Shown one piece after another: positions 50,965 through 60,800 of a DNA stretch of 64,000 nt (its first letter is position 1; each line of letters starts with the position of its first letter). A program made the translations under genes and the position numbers. The DNA is from Staphylococcus equorum (lineage in GTDB: Bacteria; Bacillota; Bacilli; Staphylococcales; Staphylococcaceae), in assembly GCF_029531845.1 (NCBI RefSeq), contig NZ_JAMBPV010000002.1, forward strand, positions 1-64,000, in the 5' to 3' direction. The notes below the pieces were generated by a model, which saw only the letters and a list, made by a program, of their open reading frames with translations, did not search any database and was not told where the DNA came from.

Positions 50965-51903
50965 ATGAGTCAAAAGGAATTTAAAATTACTGTTGAAGAT
51001 GGCACAATGTTAGAAGTGAAATTAGATAAAGCCAAACATGAAACAATTGGTGTCGTGCATTTGCTTCATGGTATGGCAGAACATATGGGAAGATATGATG
51101 AACTTGTTGAATCATTTAATCAACAAGGATATGATGTGTTACGCCATAATCATAGAGGGCATGGTAAAGAAATAAATGAAAAAGAACGTGGACACATAGC
51201 TGATATATCGCAAGTTGCGGATGATACATATGAAATCGCTCAGACAATGTGTACGCACTACACGAACATCCCATATATTATGATTGGTCATTCAATGGGT
51301 TCTATTATAGCGCGTATATTTGCTCAAAAATATCCTGATGCAGCGCAAGGTTTAATTCTTAGTGGTACAGCGCAATATCCAAGATATTTAGGTCTACCAA
51401 TTGCTGTATTAATGAAAAGCATCACTTTAATATTAGGGAAACGACGTCGTTTGAAGTGGGTTAATCGATTAATGTATAAATCATTTAATAAAGATATTAA
51501 AAATCAAAAAACTTCAAGTGATTGGCTATCTAGCGATGCTCGGGAAGTGGCAAAATTTATAAAAGATCCGAATACAGGTTTTTTAGTTTCCAATCAACTT
51601 ATATACCAAATAATAAAACACGCATTAGCAACTAGTCGTGAAAAAAATATCAAAAAAATGAATTCAGAACTTCCTATACTGCTTATATCGGGTAAAGATG
51701 ATGCTTTAGGCGGCAGAGGTAAAGGCGTTAGAAAACTAGGGAAATTATACAAACGCTGTGGTGTGAAACATGTAACCGTTCATTTATACAAAAATAAACG
51801 ACATGAAGTTTTATTCGATAAAGATTCTGCAATTACATGGAATAACATGTATGAATGGATTGAAAAGCAAATTTTGAAAAAGATAAATAATAATAGTAAA
51901 TAA
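50965..51903 (+). CDS. Alpha/beta hydrolase, monoacylglycerol-lipase-like
   Basis: 312 aa. LLHGMAEHMGRYDEL (about 33-47), RHNHRGHGKE and the nucleophile motif GHSMGSI (Ser about 112) place it in the serine aminopeptidase S33 / monoglyceride lipase group. The acid is in LLISGKDDALGG and the His in KNKRHEVLFD. No signal peptide. GGGGGC precedes the ATG at moderate strength. It lies 21 bases before miaA and may be co-transcribed, as in other staphylococci. Substrate is likely a lipid ester. Confidence 0.9.
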   Translation: MSQKEFKITVEDGTMLEVKLDKAKHETIGVVHLLHGMAEHMGRYDELVESFNQQGYDVLRHNHRGHGKEINEKERGHIADISQVADDTYEIAQTMCTHYTNIPYIMIGHSMGSIIARIFAQKYPDAAQGLILSGTAQYPRYLGLPIAVLMKSITLILGKRRRLKWVNRLMYKSFNKDIKNQKTSSDWLSSDAREVAKFIKDPNTGFLVSNQLIYQIIKHALATSREKNIKKMNSELPILLISGKDDALGGRGKGVRKLGKLYKRCGVKHVTVHLYKNKRHEVLFDKDSAITWNNMYEWIEKQILKKINNNSK

Positions 51904-51924
51904 CTAAAGAGAGTTGATATACAC

Positions 51925-52902
51925 GTGCATAACGAAAAACCTTTTTTAATTGTACTTGTAGGACCGACTGCTGTTGGCAAAACAGAGTTTAGCATTGAAT
52001 TAGCAAAAAAATTTAATGGTGAAATTATCAGTGGCGATTCAATGCAAGTATATAAACATATGGATATAGGTACAGCAAAGATTACGCCAGATGAAATGTC
52101 AGGCGTGCCGCATCATATGATAGATATATTAGAACCAGATGAAACATTTTCTGCGTATGATTTTAAAAATAGGGCCCAGCAACTAATAACTGAAATTACT
52201 GATAGAGGATGTGTCCCTATTATTGCTGGAGGTACCGGCTTATATATTCAGTCTCTGATTCATGATTATGCGTTTGAAGATGAAACAATCACAGAAGAAG
52301 AGAGTATTACAATAGATAAAAAATTAGCGGAATTAGATCAGTTATCAAATGAAGCGTTACATCAATATTTAACATCATTTGATAGAGAATCTGCTGAAGA
52401 TATTCATCCCAATAATAGGAAAAGAGTACGTAGAGCAATAGAATATTATTTGAAAACAAAAAAACTTTTAAGTTCTCGTAAGAAAGTTCAACAATATACG
52501 GAAAATTATGATACATTATTATTAGGGATAGAAATGTCGCGTGACATATTATATCAAAGGATAAATAAACGCGTAGATATAATGTTGGAACGTGGTTTAC
52601 TTGATGAAGTGAAACAACTCGTAGATGCGGGGTATGAATCATGTCAAAGTATGCAAGCTATAGGTTATAAAGAAATGTTGCCTGTAGTGAAGTGCGATAC
52701 ACATCAAGATGACGCAATAGATAAATTAAAGCAACATTCTCGAAACTATGCAAAGCGACAGATGACTTGGTTCAAAAATAAGCTAGACGTAGTATGGTTA
52801 GATAAAGAGAAAATGTCACTTTCATCGATGTTAGATGAAGTTTCAGTCCAAATAAAGAAAAGGAGTATAGAACATGAAGACAACAGAAAACATCCAAGAT
52901 AA
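51925..52902 (+). CDS. miaA: tRNA dimethylallyltransferase
   Basis: 325 aa, GTG start. MiaA adds a dimethylallyl group to A37 of tRNAs, the substrate for MiaB encoded at 30607. P-loop GPTAVGKT (residues 13-20), SGDSMQVYKHMDIGTAK, GGTGLYIQS and a C-terminal IGYKEMLP block are all present. The last 29 bases overlap the start of hfq, and the hfq ribosome site AAAGGAG lies inside miaA, so hfq is translationally coupled. The miaA-hfq pairing is conserved across many bacteria. Confidence 0.96.
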   Translation: MHNEKPFLIVLVGPTAVGKTEFSIELAKKFNGEIISGDSMQVYKHMDIGTAKITPDEMSGVPHHMIDILEPDETFSAYDFKNRAQQLITEITDRGCVPIIAGGTGLYIQSLIHDYAFEDETITEEESITIDKKLAELDQLSNEALHQYLTSFDRESAEDIHPNNRKRVRRAIEYYLKTKKLLSSRKKVQQYTENYDTLLLGIEMSRDILYQRINKRVDIMLERGLLDEVKQLVDAGYESCQSMQAIGYKEMLPVVKCDTHQDDAIDKLKQHSRNYAKRQMTWFKNKLDVVWLDKEKMSLSSMLDEVSVQIKKRSIEHEDNRKHPR

Positions 52903-53092
52903 ATTCCTAGGACAATTTAAGACTGATCAAACAAAAGTGATTGTGTTTTTAATGAATGGTTTTCAAATGAAAGGTGTTATTGAGGATTATGATAAGTATG
53001 TAGTATGCTTATTATCTCAAGGTAAACAGCATTTTATTTATAAACATGCTATCAGTACTTTTACAATTGATGATGCACCTGAAGCATCATAA
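52874..53092 (+). CDS. hfq: RNA-binding protein Hfq
   Basis: 72 aa Sm-fold protein. Sm1 strands (TKVIVFLMNGFQMKGVIEDYDKYVVCL) and Sm2 motif YKHAIST (residues 56-62) are intact; the proximal RNA-binding Gln (DKFLGQ region) is visible. The C-terminal tail is minimal. In staphylococci Hfq has a minor or disputed role in sRNA regulation, unlike in enterobacteria. It overlaps miaA by 29 bases and is followed by a strong hairpin. Confidence 0.95.
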   Translation: MKTTENIQDKFLGQFKTDQTKVIVFLMNGFQMKGVIEDYDKYVVCLLSQGKQHFIYKHAISTFTIDDAPEAS

Positions 53093-53127
53093 TCAGAAAA
53101 TATAAGATTAAAGGTTAAAAATTAAAT

Positions 53128-53163
53128 AAGCTACACTAGATTAATTAATATCTAGTGTAGCTT
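53128..53163. terminator. Terminator between hfq and the opposing peroxidase gene
   Basis: Perfect 14-bp stem AAGCTACACTAGAT / ATCTAGTGTAGCTT with an 8-base loop, usable in both directions. Confidence 0.85.
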
Positions 53164-53224
53164 ATATTTATTTATAGATATTGTAATACTTAGTACTGTT
53201 TCAGAAAATCATAGAATCTTCAAA

Positions 53225-53698
53225 TTATAATAATGCTTCAATTTCTGACTCAATTTGGTTAGGTTTTTTCTGTGGAGAAAAGCGTTTTACAACTTTACCA
53301 TTTTTATCTACTAGGAATTTAGTGAAGTTCCATTTGATTTTTTCGTTGAAGACACCATTTTGTTCTTTAGTTAAAAATTCAAATAGTGGGTGTTGATTTT
53401 CACCTTTGACATCAACTTTTTCATGCATTGGGAAAGTGACACCGTAGTTAATTTTACAGTTTTGTGTAGCTTCTTCGCCAGTGCCAGGCTCTTGGCCTCC
53501 AAATTGATTACAAGGGAAACCTAATACTATAAAATCTTGATCTTTATATTTATCATATAAACTTTGAAGTCCTTCGAACTGTGGTGTGAAACCACATTCA
53601 CTAGCCGTGTTAACAATTAACATGGGTTGTCCTTGGTACGTATCTAACTTGTACGATTCTCCATTTGGTTTCTGAACTTCTATGTCATATATAGTCAT
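53225..53698 (-). CDS. Glutathione peroxidase family protein (thiol peroxidase)
   Basis: 157 aa. The [11 protein letters not shown] block gives the peroxidatic Cys35 (not selenocysteine); [14 protein letters not shown] and [12 protein letters not shown] carry the Gln and Trp of the catalytic tetrad. Staphylococci lack glutathione, so bacillithiol or thioredoxin is the likely reductant. GAGGTGA precedes the ATG. It is transcribed away from hflX, with about 95 bases of shared control region. Often called bsaA or gpxA in staphylococci. Confidence 0.93.
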   Translation of the reverse strand: MTIYDIEVQKPNGESYKLDTYQGQPMLIVNTASECGFTPQFEGLQSLYDKYKDQDFIVLGFPCNQFGGQEPGTGEEATQNCKINYGVTFPMHEKVDVKGENQHPLFEFLTKEQNGVFNEKIKWNFTKFLVDKNGKVVKRFSPQKKPNQIESEIEALL

Positions 53699-53732
53699 TT
53701 TAATTCACCTCTTACAAACAATTTAACATAAA

Positions 53733-53760
53733 TTGACTCTGTAGTCTTTATATATACACT
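53733..53760 (+). promoter_or_regulatory. Probable hflX promoter
   Basis: TTGACT (53733-53738), 16-base spacer, TACACT (53755-53760), about 34 bases before the start codon. Confidence 0.5.
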
Positions 53761-53793
53761 ATGATAGAATAGCTAAGAAAAGAGGTGCATGTT

Positions 53794-55029
53794 ATGACCC
53801 AACAACAAACACATAATACAAAAAAAGAATTAGAAACAGCTATTTTAGTTGGAGTACATGCTCAAAATGATGACGAATTTGATTTTGAGTCGACAATGGA
53901 AGAATTAGCATCATTGTCAGAAACATGTCAACTGAATGTTCAAGAACAGTTCACTCAAAACAGAACGCATTTTGATAGAAAATATTATGTTGGTAAAGGG
54001 AAATTAGAAGATATTCGAGCGTATATTGAATATCATGATATCGATGTCGTCGTTGCTAATGATGAATTAACAACAGCACAATCAAAAACGCTAAATGGAA
54101 ATTTAAATGTGAAAATTATCGACAGAACGCAATTAATATTAGAGATTTTTGCATTAAGAGCAAGCAGTAAAGATGGTAAATTACAAGTTGAATTAGCGCA
54201 ACTTGATTATTTAATGCCAAGATTGCAAGGACATGGACGTAGTTTGTCACGTTTAGGTGGCGGTATTGGGACAAGAGGCCCTGGTGAAACGAAGCTAGAA
54301 ATGGACCGCCGTCATATTAGAACGAGAATGAATGAAATTAAACACCAATTAGAAACAGTGGTTGAACATCGTGAACGTTATCGTAATAAACGTGAACAGA
54401 ACCATGTTTTCCAAGTTGCACTCATAGGTTATACGAACGCAGGTAAATCATCTTGGTTTAACATGCTTGCCAATGAAACAACATATGAAAAGAATTTATT
54501 ATTCGCTACACTTGATCCTAAAACACGACAAATTCAAATAAATGATGGGTTTAACTTAATTATTTCAGATACAGTTGGTTTTATTCAAAAGTTGCCAACG
54601 ACATTAATTGCAGCTTTTAAATCAACGCTTGAAGAAGCAAAAAATGCGGATCTATTATTACATGTCGTTGATAGTAGTCACCCTGAGTATAGAGCGCAAT
54701 ATGATACTGTGAATGGAATTGTTGCAGATTTAGATATGGCACAAATTCCGCAAGCGATTATATTTAATAAAAAAGATTTACATGAAGGTGCGACGCCGAC
54801 AACGAATAAGCCATCAGTATTTGTTTCTAGTCGAGATGAAGCAGATATAGACAAAGTAAAACAATTGTTATTTGACCAAGTGCAAAAAACACTTACGTAT
54901 TATGAAGAAAGCGTACCAAGTGTGAACGCGGATAGATTATACTTTCTAAAACAGCACACGCTCGTGTCAGAATTAATATTTAATGAAGATGATGCGACTT
55001 ATGAAATTAAAGGTTATAAAAAAGAATAG
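53794..55029 (+). CDS. hflX: Ribosome-rescue GTPase HflX
   Basis: 411 aa from the ATG at 53794 (AGAGGTG 7 bases upstream; a GTG at 53785 overlaps that site). HflX splits stalled 70S ribosomes under heat or antibiotic stress. The N-terminal HflX domain (about 10-190) ends in the glycine-rich SLSRLGGGIGTRGPGETKLE. The GTPase domain has GYTNAGKSS (G1), DTVGFIQKLP (G3) and FNKKD (G4). A short C-terminal domain follows. It lies downstream of hfq as in most bacteria, but the reversed peroxidase gene separates them. Confidence 0.95.
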   Translation: MTQQQTHNTKKELETAILVGVHAQNDDEFDFESTMEELASLSETCQLNVQEQFTQNRTHFDRKYYVGKGKLEDIRAYIEYHDIDVVVANDELTTAQSKTLNGNLNVKIIDRTQLILEIFALRASSKDGKLQVELAQLDYLMPRLQGHGRSLSRLGGGIGTRGPGETKLEMDRRHIRTRMNEIKHQLETVVEHRERYRNKREQNHVFQVALIGYTNAGKSSWFNMLANETTYEKNLLFATLDPKTRQIQINDGFNLIISDTVGFIQKLPTTLIAAFKSTLEEAKNADLLLHVVDSSHPEYRAQYDTVNGIVADLDMAQIPQAIIFNKKDLHEGATPTTNKPSVFVSSRDEADIDKVKQLLFDQVQKTLTYYEESVPSVNADRLYFLKQHTLVSELIFNEDDATYEIKGYKKE

Positions 55030-55045
55030 AAGGAAGTAATCATTA

Positions 55046-56284
55046 ATGAAAGATATGAAACAGCTGATTGCTAATACAGAAGAAACGCTAGCACCATATT
55101 TTAGAAATATTGAAGCAACAGCATATGTTAATCAGGAAAAAGTATTAGATGCATTTCATGCGGTTAGAGCAACTGAAAATGATTTACAAGGTACTACAGG
55201 TTATGGTTATGATGATTTCGGTAGAGATCACTTGGAAGAAATTTACGCTCATGTTTTTAAAGCAGAAGATGCTATTGTCAGACCACAAATTATTTCAGGT
55301 ACCCATGCGATAACGATTGCTTTACAAAGTACATTAAAATATGGTGATGAGTTGTTATATATAACAGGAAACCCTTATGATACTTTATTAGAAGTTATTG
55401 GCATAAATGGGAATGGTATTGAAAGTTTGAAAGAATACGGCGTGAGTTATAATAAAGTTGATTTAAAAGATGATGATATAGATATAGCAGAAGTGATGAA
55501 TCAAATTAAACCACAAACCAAAGTCATTGCAATTCAACGTTCTAAAGGATACGATCAACGACCTTCTATTAATTTAGATGTGATTGAGAGAGCGATTCGA
55601 ACGATAAAAGCGCAGCATCCGGACGTGATTATTTTTGTAGATAATTGTTATGGTGAATTCGTTGAAACGCGTGAACCGATAGAATGTGGTGCGGATTTAA
55701 TTGCTGGATCATTAATTAAAAATCCAGGTGGTGGCTTAGCTAAAATTGGTGGTTATATTGCCGGTGAAGAATCCTTAGTTGCTAGATGTGGGTATCGTTT
55801 AACTGCACCTGGTATAGGTAAAGAAGCGGGCGCCTCCCTTAACTCATTACAAGAAATGTACCAAGGCTTTTTCTTAGCACCACATGTGGTTAGTCAAAGT
55901 TTAAAAGGCGCATTGTTTACGAGTCTGTTATTAGAAAAAATGAACATGCGTACAAAACCAAGATATGATGTTCCGAGAACGGATCTTATACAAACAGTTG
56001 AATTTGATACTAAAGAGCAAATGATTCAATTTTGCCAAAGTATTCAACAAGCTTCACCGATTAACGCACACTTTAAGCCAGAACCTGCTTCTATGCCAGG
56101 CTATGAAGATGATGTTATTATGGCTGCGGGTACGTTTATACAAGGCTCGTCTATTGAATTATCGGCTGATGGACCAATTCGACCGCCTTATGAAGCTTAT
56201 GTACAAGGTGGTTTAACATACGAGCATGTTAAATTAGCAGTAACAAGAGCTGCAGCAAATCTTAAATCACAGCAACTGATATAA
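55046..56284 (+). CDS. PLP-dependent methionine gamma-lyase family protein (YnbB-like)
   Basis: 412 aa. Fold-type I PLP enzyme: GYGYDDFGRDHLE, ISGTHAI, DNCYGEFVE, and the cofactor lysine in GSLIKNPGGG (about 232-237). Families of this type are named 'aluminium resistance protein' or YnbB; the substrate is not established. hflX-ynbB-glnR-glnA is the B. subtilis order, conserved here. GGAAG lies upstream of the ATG. Confidence 0.92.
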   Translation: MKDMKQLIANTEETLAPYFRNIEATAYVNQEKVLDAFHAVRATENDLQGTTGYGYDDFGRDHLEEIYAHVFKAEDAIVRPQIISGTHAITIALQSTLKYGDELLYITGNPYDTLLEVIGINGNGIESLKEYGVSYNKVDLKDDDIDIAEVMNQIKPQTKVIAIQRSKGYDQRPSINLDVIERAIRTIKAQHPDVIIFVDNCYGEFVETREPIECGADLIAGSLIKNPGGGLAKIGGYIAGEESLVARCGYRLTAPGIGKEAGASLNSLQEMYQGFFLAPHVVSQSLKGALFTSLLLEKMNMRTKPRYDVPRTDLIQTVEFDTKEQMIQFCQSIQQASPINAHFKPEPASMPGYEDDVIMAAGTFIQGSSIELSADGPIRPPYEAYVQGGLTYEHVKLAVTRAAANLKSQQLI

Positions 56285-56467
56285 AAGGAAGTTGAAATCC
56301 ATTTATTCTATCAAAGACACATTTTGAAGTAATATACTTGTTAATGATGTGAATTTAGATAAAATATATGGATTTTTTTGAACAAATTAAAGGAATTTTC
56401 TAAAAATTAATATGATTTACAAGTGTTGATAAGACGTACGCTAGTGATACCAAGGATTCAAAGGGTA

Positions 56468-56484
56468 TGTAAGGAAACCTTACA
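56468..56484 (+). promoter_or_regulatory. GlnR/TnrA box
   Basis: TGTAAGGAAACCTTACA matches TGTNAN7TNACA perfectly. It lies 5 bases before the -35 element of the glnR promoter, so GlnR autorepression of glnRA is expected. Confidence 0.92.
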
Positions 56485-56489
56485 TATTT

Positions 56490-56518
56490 TTGAAATTATT
56501 GAAAAATTGTGCTAAATT
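56490..56518 (+). promoter_or_regulatory. glnRA promoter
   Basis: TTGAAA (56490-56495), 17-base spacer, TAAATT (56513-56518). The glnR ribosome site GAGGTGAGGG follows at 56538-56547. Confidence 0.7.
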
Positions 56519-56549
56519 TAGAACAAGTTCAAAAATAGAGGTGAGGGAA

Positions 56550-56918
56550 TTGAAGTCAAATGATACATTAAGACGCAATATGCCTGTATTCTCTATCAGT
56601 GTTGTAACTAAATTGAGTGAATTAACCGCAAGGCAAATTCGCTACTATGAAACACATGAACTGATTAAACCACAACGTTCAGAAGGCAATAAGAGGCTCT
56701 TTTCATTAAATGATTTGGAACGACTTTTAGAAATTAAAAAACTGATTGAAAAAGGATTTAATATCAAGGGTATTAAGCAAATTCTTAATGAAGAGCAAAG
56801 TCATCTTTCTGATGATGAACAAGAAACAAGAAAACAAATGATAGTTGAAGCTACCCAGAAACCACAACGAGAAGCAATACCGATAAATCGTGGTGACTTA
56901 TCACGTTTTATCAAATAA
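56550..56918 (+). CDS. glnR: Nitrogen-regulated repressor GlnR
   Basis: 122 aa from the TTG at 56550, which has GAGGTGAGGG right before it; the open frame runs further upstream across the promoter and is rejected. MerR-type winged helix at about 10-78 ([40 protein letters not shown]). GlnR represses glnRA when bound by feedback-inhibited glutamine synthetase. The C-terminal tail after residue 95 carries the autoinhibitory segment. The operon partner glnA starts 21 bases after its stop. Confidence 0.96.
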   Translation: MKSNDTLRRNMPVFSISVVTKLSELTARQIRYYETHELIKPQRSEGNKRLFSLNDLERLLEIKKLIEKGFNIKGIKQILNEEQSHLSDDEQETRKQMIVEATQKPQREAIPINRGDLSRFIK

Positions 56919-56939
56919 TATTAACGGGGGACATTTACA

Positions 56940-58280
56940 ATGCCAAAACGTACATTTACTAAAGAAGACATTCATAAGTTTGCTAAAGAAGAAAACGTAA
57001 GATATTTACGCTTACAATTCACTGATATTTTAGGTGTAATTAAAAACGTAGAAGTGCCAGTTAGCCAACTAGAAAAAGTATTAGATAATGAAATGATGTT
57101 TGATGGTTCTTCAATTGAAGGTTTCGTTCGAATTGAAGAGTCAGATATGTATTTATACCCAGATTTAGATACATGGGTTATCTTCCCATGGACAGCAGGA
57201 CAAGGAAAAGTTGCACGACTTATCTGTGATGTTTATAAAACAGACCATACACCATTTGAAGGTGACCCACGTTCAAACTTAAAACGTGTCTTGGAAAATA
57301 TGAGAGAATTAGGATTCTCAGATTTGAATTTAGGACCTGAGCCAGAATTCTTCTTATTTAAATTAGATGAAAAAGGTGAACCAACATTAGAATTAAATGA
57401 TAATGGTGGATACTTTGACCTTGCACCAACAGATTTAGGTGAAAATTGTCGCCGTGATATTGTATTAGAACTTGAGGACATGGGCTTTGATATTGAAGCG
57501 AGTCACCATGAAGTCGCACCAGGTCAACATGAGATTGACTTTAAATATGCAGATGCAATTACAGCTTGTGATAACATTCAAACATTTAAACTTGTTGTAA
57601 AAACAATTGCACGCCAACATAATCTACATGCGACGTTCATGCCGAAACCTTTATTCGGTGTTAATGGTAGTGGGATGCACTTTAACATGTCATTATTCAA
57701 GGGCAAAGAGAACGCATTCTATGATCCAGATGGCGATATGCAAATGACGAAAGATGCTTATCATTTCATAGCAGGTACTTTGAAAAACGCACGTGGTTTC
57801 ACAGCTGTATGTAATCCTTTAGTAAACTCATACAAACGTTTAGTTCCAGGTTACGAAGCACCATGTTATATCGCTTGGAGTGGTAAAAACCGTTCACCAT
57901 TAATCCGTGTACCAACTTCTCGTGGATTATCTACACGTGTTGAAGTACGTTCAGTAGATCCAGCTGCCAATCCATATTTAGCATTAGCAGCACTTTTAGA
58001 AGCAGGTTTAGATGGTATTAAAAATAAACTAGAAGTTCCAGAACCAGTTAACCAAAACATTTATGAAATGAATCGCGAAGAGCGTGAAGCTGTTGGTATA
58101 GAAGATTTACCTTCAACTTTATACACTGCTGTTAAAGCAATGAAAAATAACGCACCAATTAAAGAAGCGTTAGGCAATCATATTTATAATCAATTCATTA
58201 ACTCTAAATCAATTGAGTGGGATTATTATAGAACGCAAGTTTCTGAATGGGAAAGAGAACAATACCTTAAAGAATACTAG
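56940..58280 (+). CDS. glnA: Glutamine synthetase type I
   Basis: 446 aa, GSI-alpha size. It makes glutamine from glutamate, ammonia and [24 protein letters not shown] (about 54-74) is the N-terminal active-site and glutamine-sensing region; [45 protein letters not shown] are core motifs (quoted in parts of the sequence about 240-330). The Tyr adenylylation site of GSI-beta enzymes is absent. CGGGGGA precedes the ATG. It is the last gene of glnRA and ends in a strong terminator. Confidence 0.97.
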   Translation: MPKRTFTKEDIHKFAKEENVRYLRLQFTDILGVIKNVEVPVSQLEKVLDNEMMFDGSSIEGFVRIEESDMYLYPDLDTWVIFPWTAGQGKVARLICDVYKTDHTPFEGDPRSNLKRVLENMRELGFSDLNLGPEPEFFLFKLDEKGEPTLELNDNGGYFDLAPTDLGENCRRDIVLELEDMGFDIEASHHEVAPGQHEIDFKYADAITACDNIQTFKLVVKTIARQHNLHATFMPKPLFGVNGSGMHFNMSLFKGKENAFYDPDGDMQMTKDAYHFIAGTLKNARGFTAVCNPLVNSYKRLVPGYEAPCYIAWSGKNRSPLIRVPTSRGLSTRVEVRSVDPAANPYLALAALLEAGLDGIKNKLEVPEPVNQNIYEMNREEREAVGIEDLPSTLYTAVKAMKNNAPIKEALGNHIYNQFINSKSIEWDYYRTQVSEWEREQYLKEY

Positions 58281-58311
58281 GTGCTAAGCAAGAGGGATAA
58301 TATCAGTAATA

Positions 58312-58359
58312 TCAACAACTCGGGTCATTCTGAATGAATGATTTCGGGTTGTTTTTTTG
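58312..58359 (+). terminator. glnA terminator
   Basis: Stem CAACtCGgGTCATTC / GAATGATTTCGGGTTG with a short loop followed by TTTTTTT. Confidence 0.85.
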
Positions 58360-58455
58360 CCCCCATTTTATTTTCGGAAGTCATTTGGGTGGAATTTGGG
58401 TGCAGATTTCAAAAGATTTCTTTATCTTGAATGCATTTTTCAAAGTCTTCTTTTT

Positions 58456-59308
58456 TTATAAATTCATATTTTCTGTTATATGACTATACACTTGTTCAGT
58501 TAAACTCATTGTTTTATGACCTAGTCTTTCTTGAATTACTTTCATGAGTACATCGCTCTCTAGTAGCAACGTTACATGTGTATGTCTTAATTTGTGAATA
58601 CTCAAACATTTTTCTAAATCTAATAATTTTTCTGTTACATCTTTCATAGTATTGTGTGTTGTACTTCGAGGGATAGGGTCACCAAAAGAATTACAAAATA
58701 TAAAATCATGAGCGTCATTATAAATATCATTATTAACTATTCTGTTTGTATTTTTTTAGATATTATAATTTTATTAATTCTTTTGCCAATCCATCAGTTA
58801 TATATATGATTCTATCTTTCGGTATATGTTGTGCTTTTTCTGGTTTTTTTAAATCTCTATGCTTTAATTCTACGTTATCACATGGGTTGAAATGTGGAAT
58901 ACGGTCATAAACAGCTTGTTGCAATACAAGGTTTAGGAATGAATGAGATTTTTAATTGTGGATTTGCTGTATCCTTTTTCTATTTCTATTGTACTTTGAC
59001 TAAGTTTATCGTTATGCCAAGTTTTTAAATAATAATCTAACCAGTCATCTAATAAGTAATCTTTTTGTAATTGCATACCTGTGTTTAGAGATTTTTCTAA
59101 TTCAACAGTTGCACGTTTAGCTTCACTATTAATTTTTTGAATTTTTTTACTTATTGTAGTAATTGCTGAAATATTTGCATAAGATTGTTTGTGTTTGTGT
59201 CTATCAATAACTTTTCTAATTACTTTAATATACTCAGCCCTACTTTTCACCTTTAAAATTTTCTGTTTAAACTTATTTGCTTCAATTTTTATTGTATTTT
59301 GAACTTCC
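58456..59308 (-). pseudogene. Broken phage tyrosine integrase
   Basis: Reading the minus strand, an N-terminal piece (59308-58933) has YLLDDWLDYYLKTWHNDKLSQST typical of integrase core-binding domains. The middle (58930-58748) continues in another frame (SFLNLVLQQAVYDRIPHFNPCDNVELK...). The C-terminal piece (58745-58456) contains HKLRHTHVTLLLESDVLMKVIQERLGHKTMSLTEQVYSHI, the box II HxLRHTH and LGH region with the catalytic Tyr. At least two frameshifts break it. It points towards the 3' end of glnA, where the element probably integrated. Confidence 0.85.
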
Positions 59309-59310
59309 TA

Positions 59311-59717
59311 TAAATTGTAGAGGTTATTTTTCATTTATATATATGAAGCCGACTATCGTAATATAGCTAGAGTATATCTTAACCTACGTATACTCGAAGG
59401 ACGAGGAATGGTTAAGTAGGCACCATTCGCCACAATGCTTGAACAATATGAAATGATAAATCAATTTAAATAAGACGAAAATAAAATAAATAAAACTATA
59501 CTAAGTGCTGGCTAGTTGAACGATTTAAACGGTACTTTAATATTTAAGATGTATCATGAACCATCTATAGAATTACGATATTTTATTGATGGCTAAATTC
59601 AATCTAAAGGGGGTTACATACACAATTACTTTTTTAGTATAAATAAACTAGTTTAAGTAAAATTAATTTAAAGGATATTGTTGAGATAAAATAATAAAAT
59701 TTATTCACATTAAACAC
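59311..59717. other. Decayed region, no intact gene
   Basis: Short fragments only, all frames are interrupted within 30 codons. Composition is AT-rich like phage accessory DNA. I see no recognisable domain here. Confidence 0.5.
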
Positions 59718-59772
59718 ATGAAATCATTAGGCTATAGACTTGAAGGTGATGAACTTGTCAGGATACAAACAG

Positions 59773-59934
59773 ATGATAATAAAATTGATTGATAGTGACA
59801 TTACGGGTCATCAAATTCATAAAGCAACTGAATTAAGTCAAACAGTATTATCTGCTTTGAGAACTGAATCCTGTGACACAGATAATTAAAATTTAAAAAC
59901 TACAGAAAAATTATACGAATATGCAAAAGTCTAA
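59773..59934 (+). pseudogene. Small HTH (phage-type) regulator with an in-frame stop
   Basis: Reads MIIKLIDSDITGHQIHKATE..., then LSQTVLSALRTESCDTDN, a TAA at 59887-59889, then NLKTTEKLYEYAKV to TAA at 59932. The pattern (ITGxxIxKxTxLSQxVxSxLRxE...LxLxTxExLYxYA) is that of small Cro/XRE-like proteins from staphylococcal phages and plasmids. It is broken by the in-frame stop. Upstream (59718-59792) another 24-codon piece reads MKSLGYRLEGDELVRIQTDD, possibly part of the same or an adjacent gene. Confidence 0.6.
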
Positions 59935-60059
59935 CTAGATTTTAGATGTGTTTTAAAGGTTAATGTCAATCAATTGAAATAAAGAAAGGGTTTATATCTA
60001 TATTAAGTAGGGTACCTGTTAAACATTTACAATTTTGATATGATGAGGAGATTTTTATT

Positions 60060-60800
60060 ATGACTAATCAAAAGAATATACTCGTAACTGGTGCTACTAG
60101 AGGAATGGGAAAAGAAATCTCAAAAGTATTAGTCGGACAAGGTTATCATGTTATCTTGGGGGCAAGAAATATACAAGATGGTCAATCTCTTGTGGAAGAG
60201 ATTGAGTCTAAAGGCTTTTCTGCGACTACAGTTCAATTAGATGTTACTGATATTAATTCTGTACAGAATGCAGCTCGAGAAATAAGTTCTTTAGATATTT
60301 TAATTAATAATGCTGGTATAGCTTTAGAGACATCTAGTCCATCTAATCTTGATGTTGCTCAAGTAAAGAAAGAGTTTGATGTTAACGTTTTTGGTGTTAT
60401 GAATGTAACTTCAGCGATGTTGCCCTTATTAAAAAATTCGAAAAGAGCAAAAATCATTAACATGTCCAGTATAATGTGTTCTCTTAATTCAGCGTTAGAT
60501 AAAAATTCAATCGTTTATGGTGCAAGTGTCGCTGGTTATCAATCATCAAAAGCAGCTTTAAATATGTATTCTATTCAATTAGCAAAAGAATTAGTAAAAG
60601 AAGAAAGTGATATCACTGTAGATTTAGTTGATCCTGGGATGGTTGCCACAGAATTTGGAGGTTTAGAACCAAAAACTGCTAAAAAAATGGGGGCAAAACC
60701 AGTTGATGAAGGTATAAGAAGAGTTATTGAATTAGTAGAAAATGATAAAGAAAATAAAAATATAACTTTTACCAACAATGAAGGAGTTGCTTCTTGGTAA
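60060..60800 (+). CDS. SDR family oxidoreductase
   Basis: 246 aa. Classical short-chain dehydrogenase: NAD(P) loop VTGATRGMGKEI (residues 8-19), NNAG (about 89-92), SSIM serine (about 135) and the catalytic Tyr-Lys in GYQSSKAAL. GAGGAG precedes the ATG. It stands alone in the decayed phage-like segment and may have arrived with it. Substrate unknown; similar carbonyl-reductase-like SDRs reduce a range of ketones and aldehydes. Confidence 0.9.
   Translation: MTNQKNILVTGATRGMGKEISKVLVGQGYHVILGARNIQDGQSLVEEIESKGFSATTVQLDVTDINSVQNAAREISSLDILINNAGIALETSSPSNLDVAQVKKEFDVNVFGVMNVTSAMLPLLKNSKRAKIINMSSIMCSLNSALDKNSIVYGASVAGYQSSKAALNMYSIQLAKELVKEESDITVDLVDPGMVATEFGGLEPKTAKKMGAKPVDEGIRRVIELVENDKENKNITFTNNEGVASW

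Noticed and set aside
58456..58647. Short C-terminal integrase frame as a separate small gene
   Set aside because: It begins in the middle of the catalytic domain and is continuous in homology with upstream pieces in other frames, so it is part of one pseudogene.
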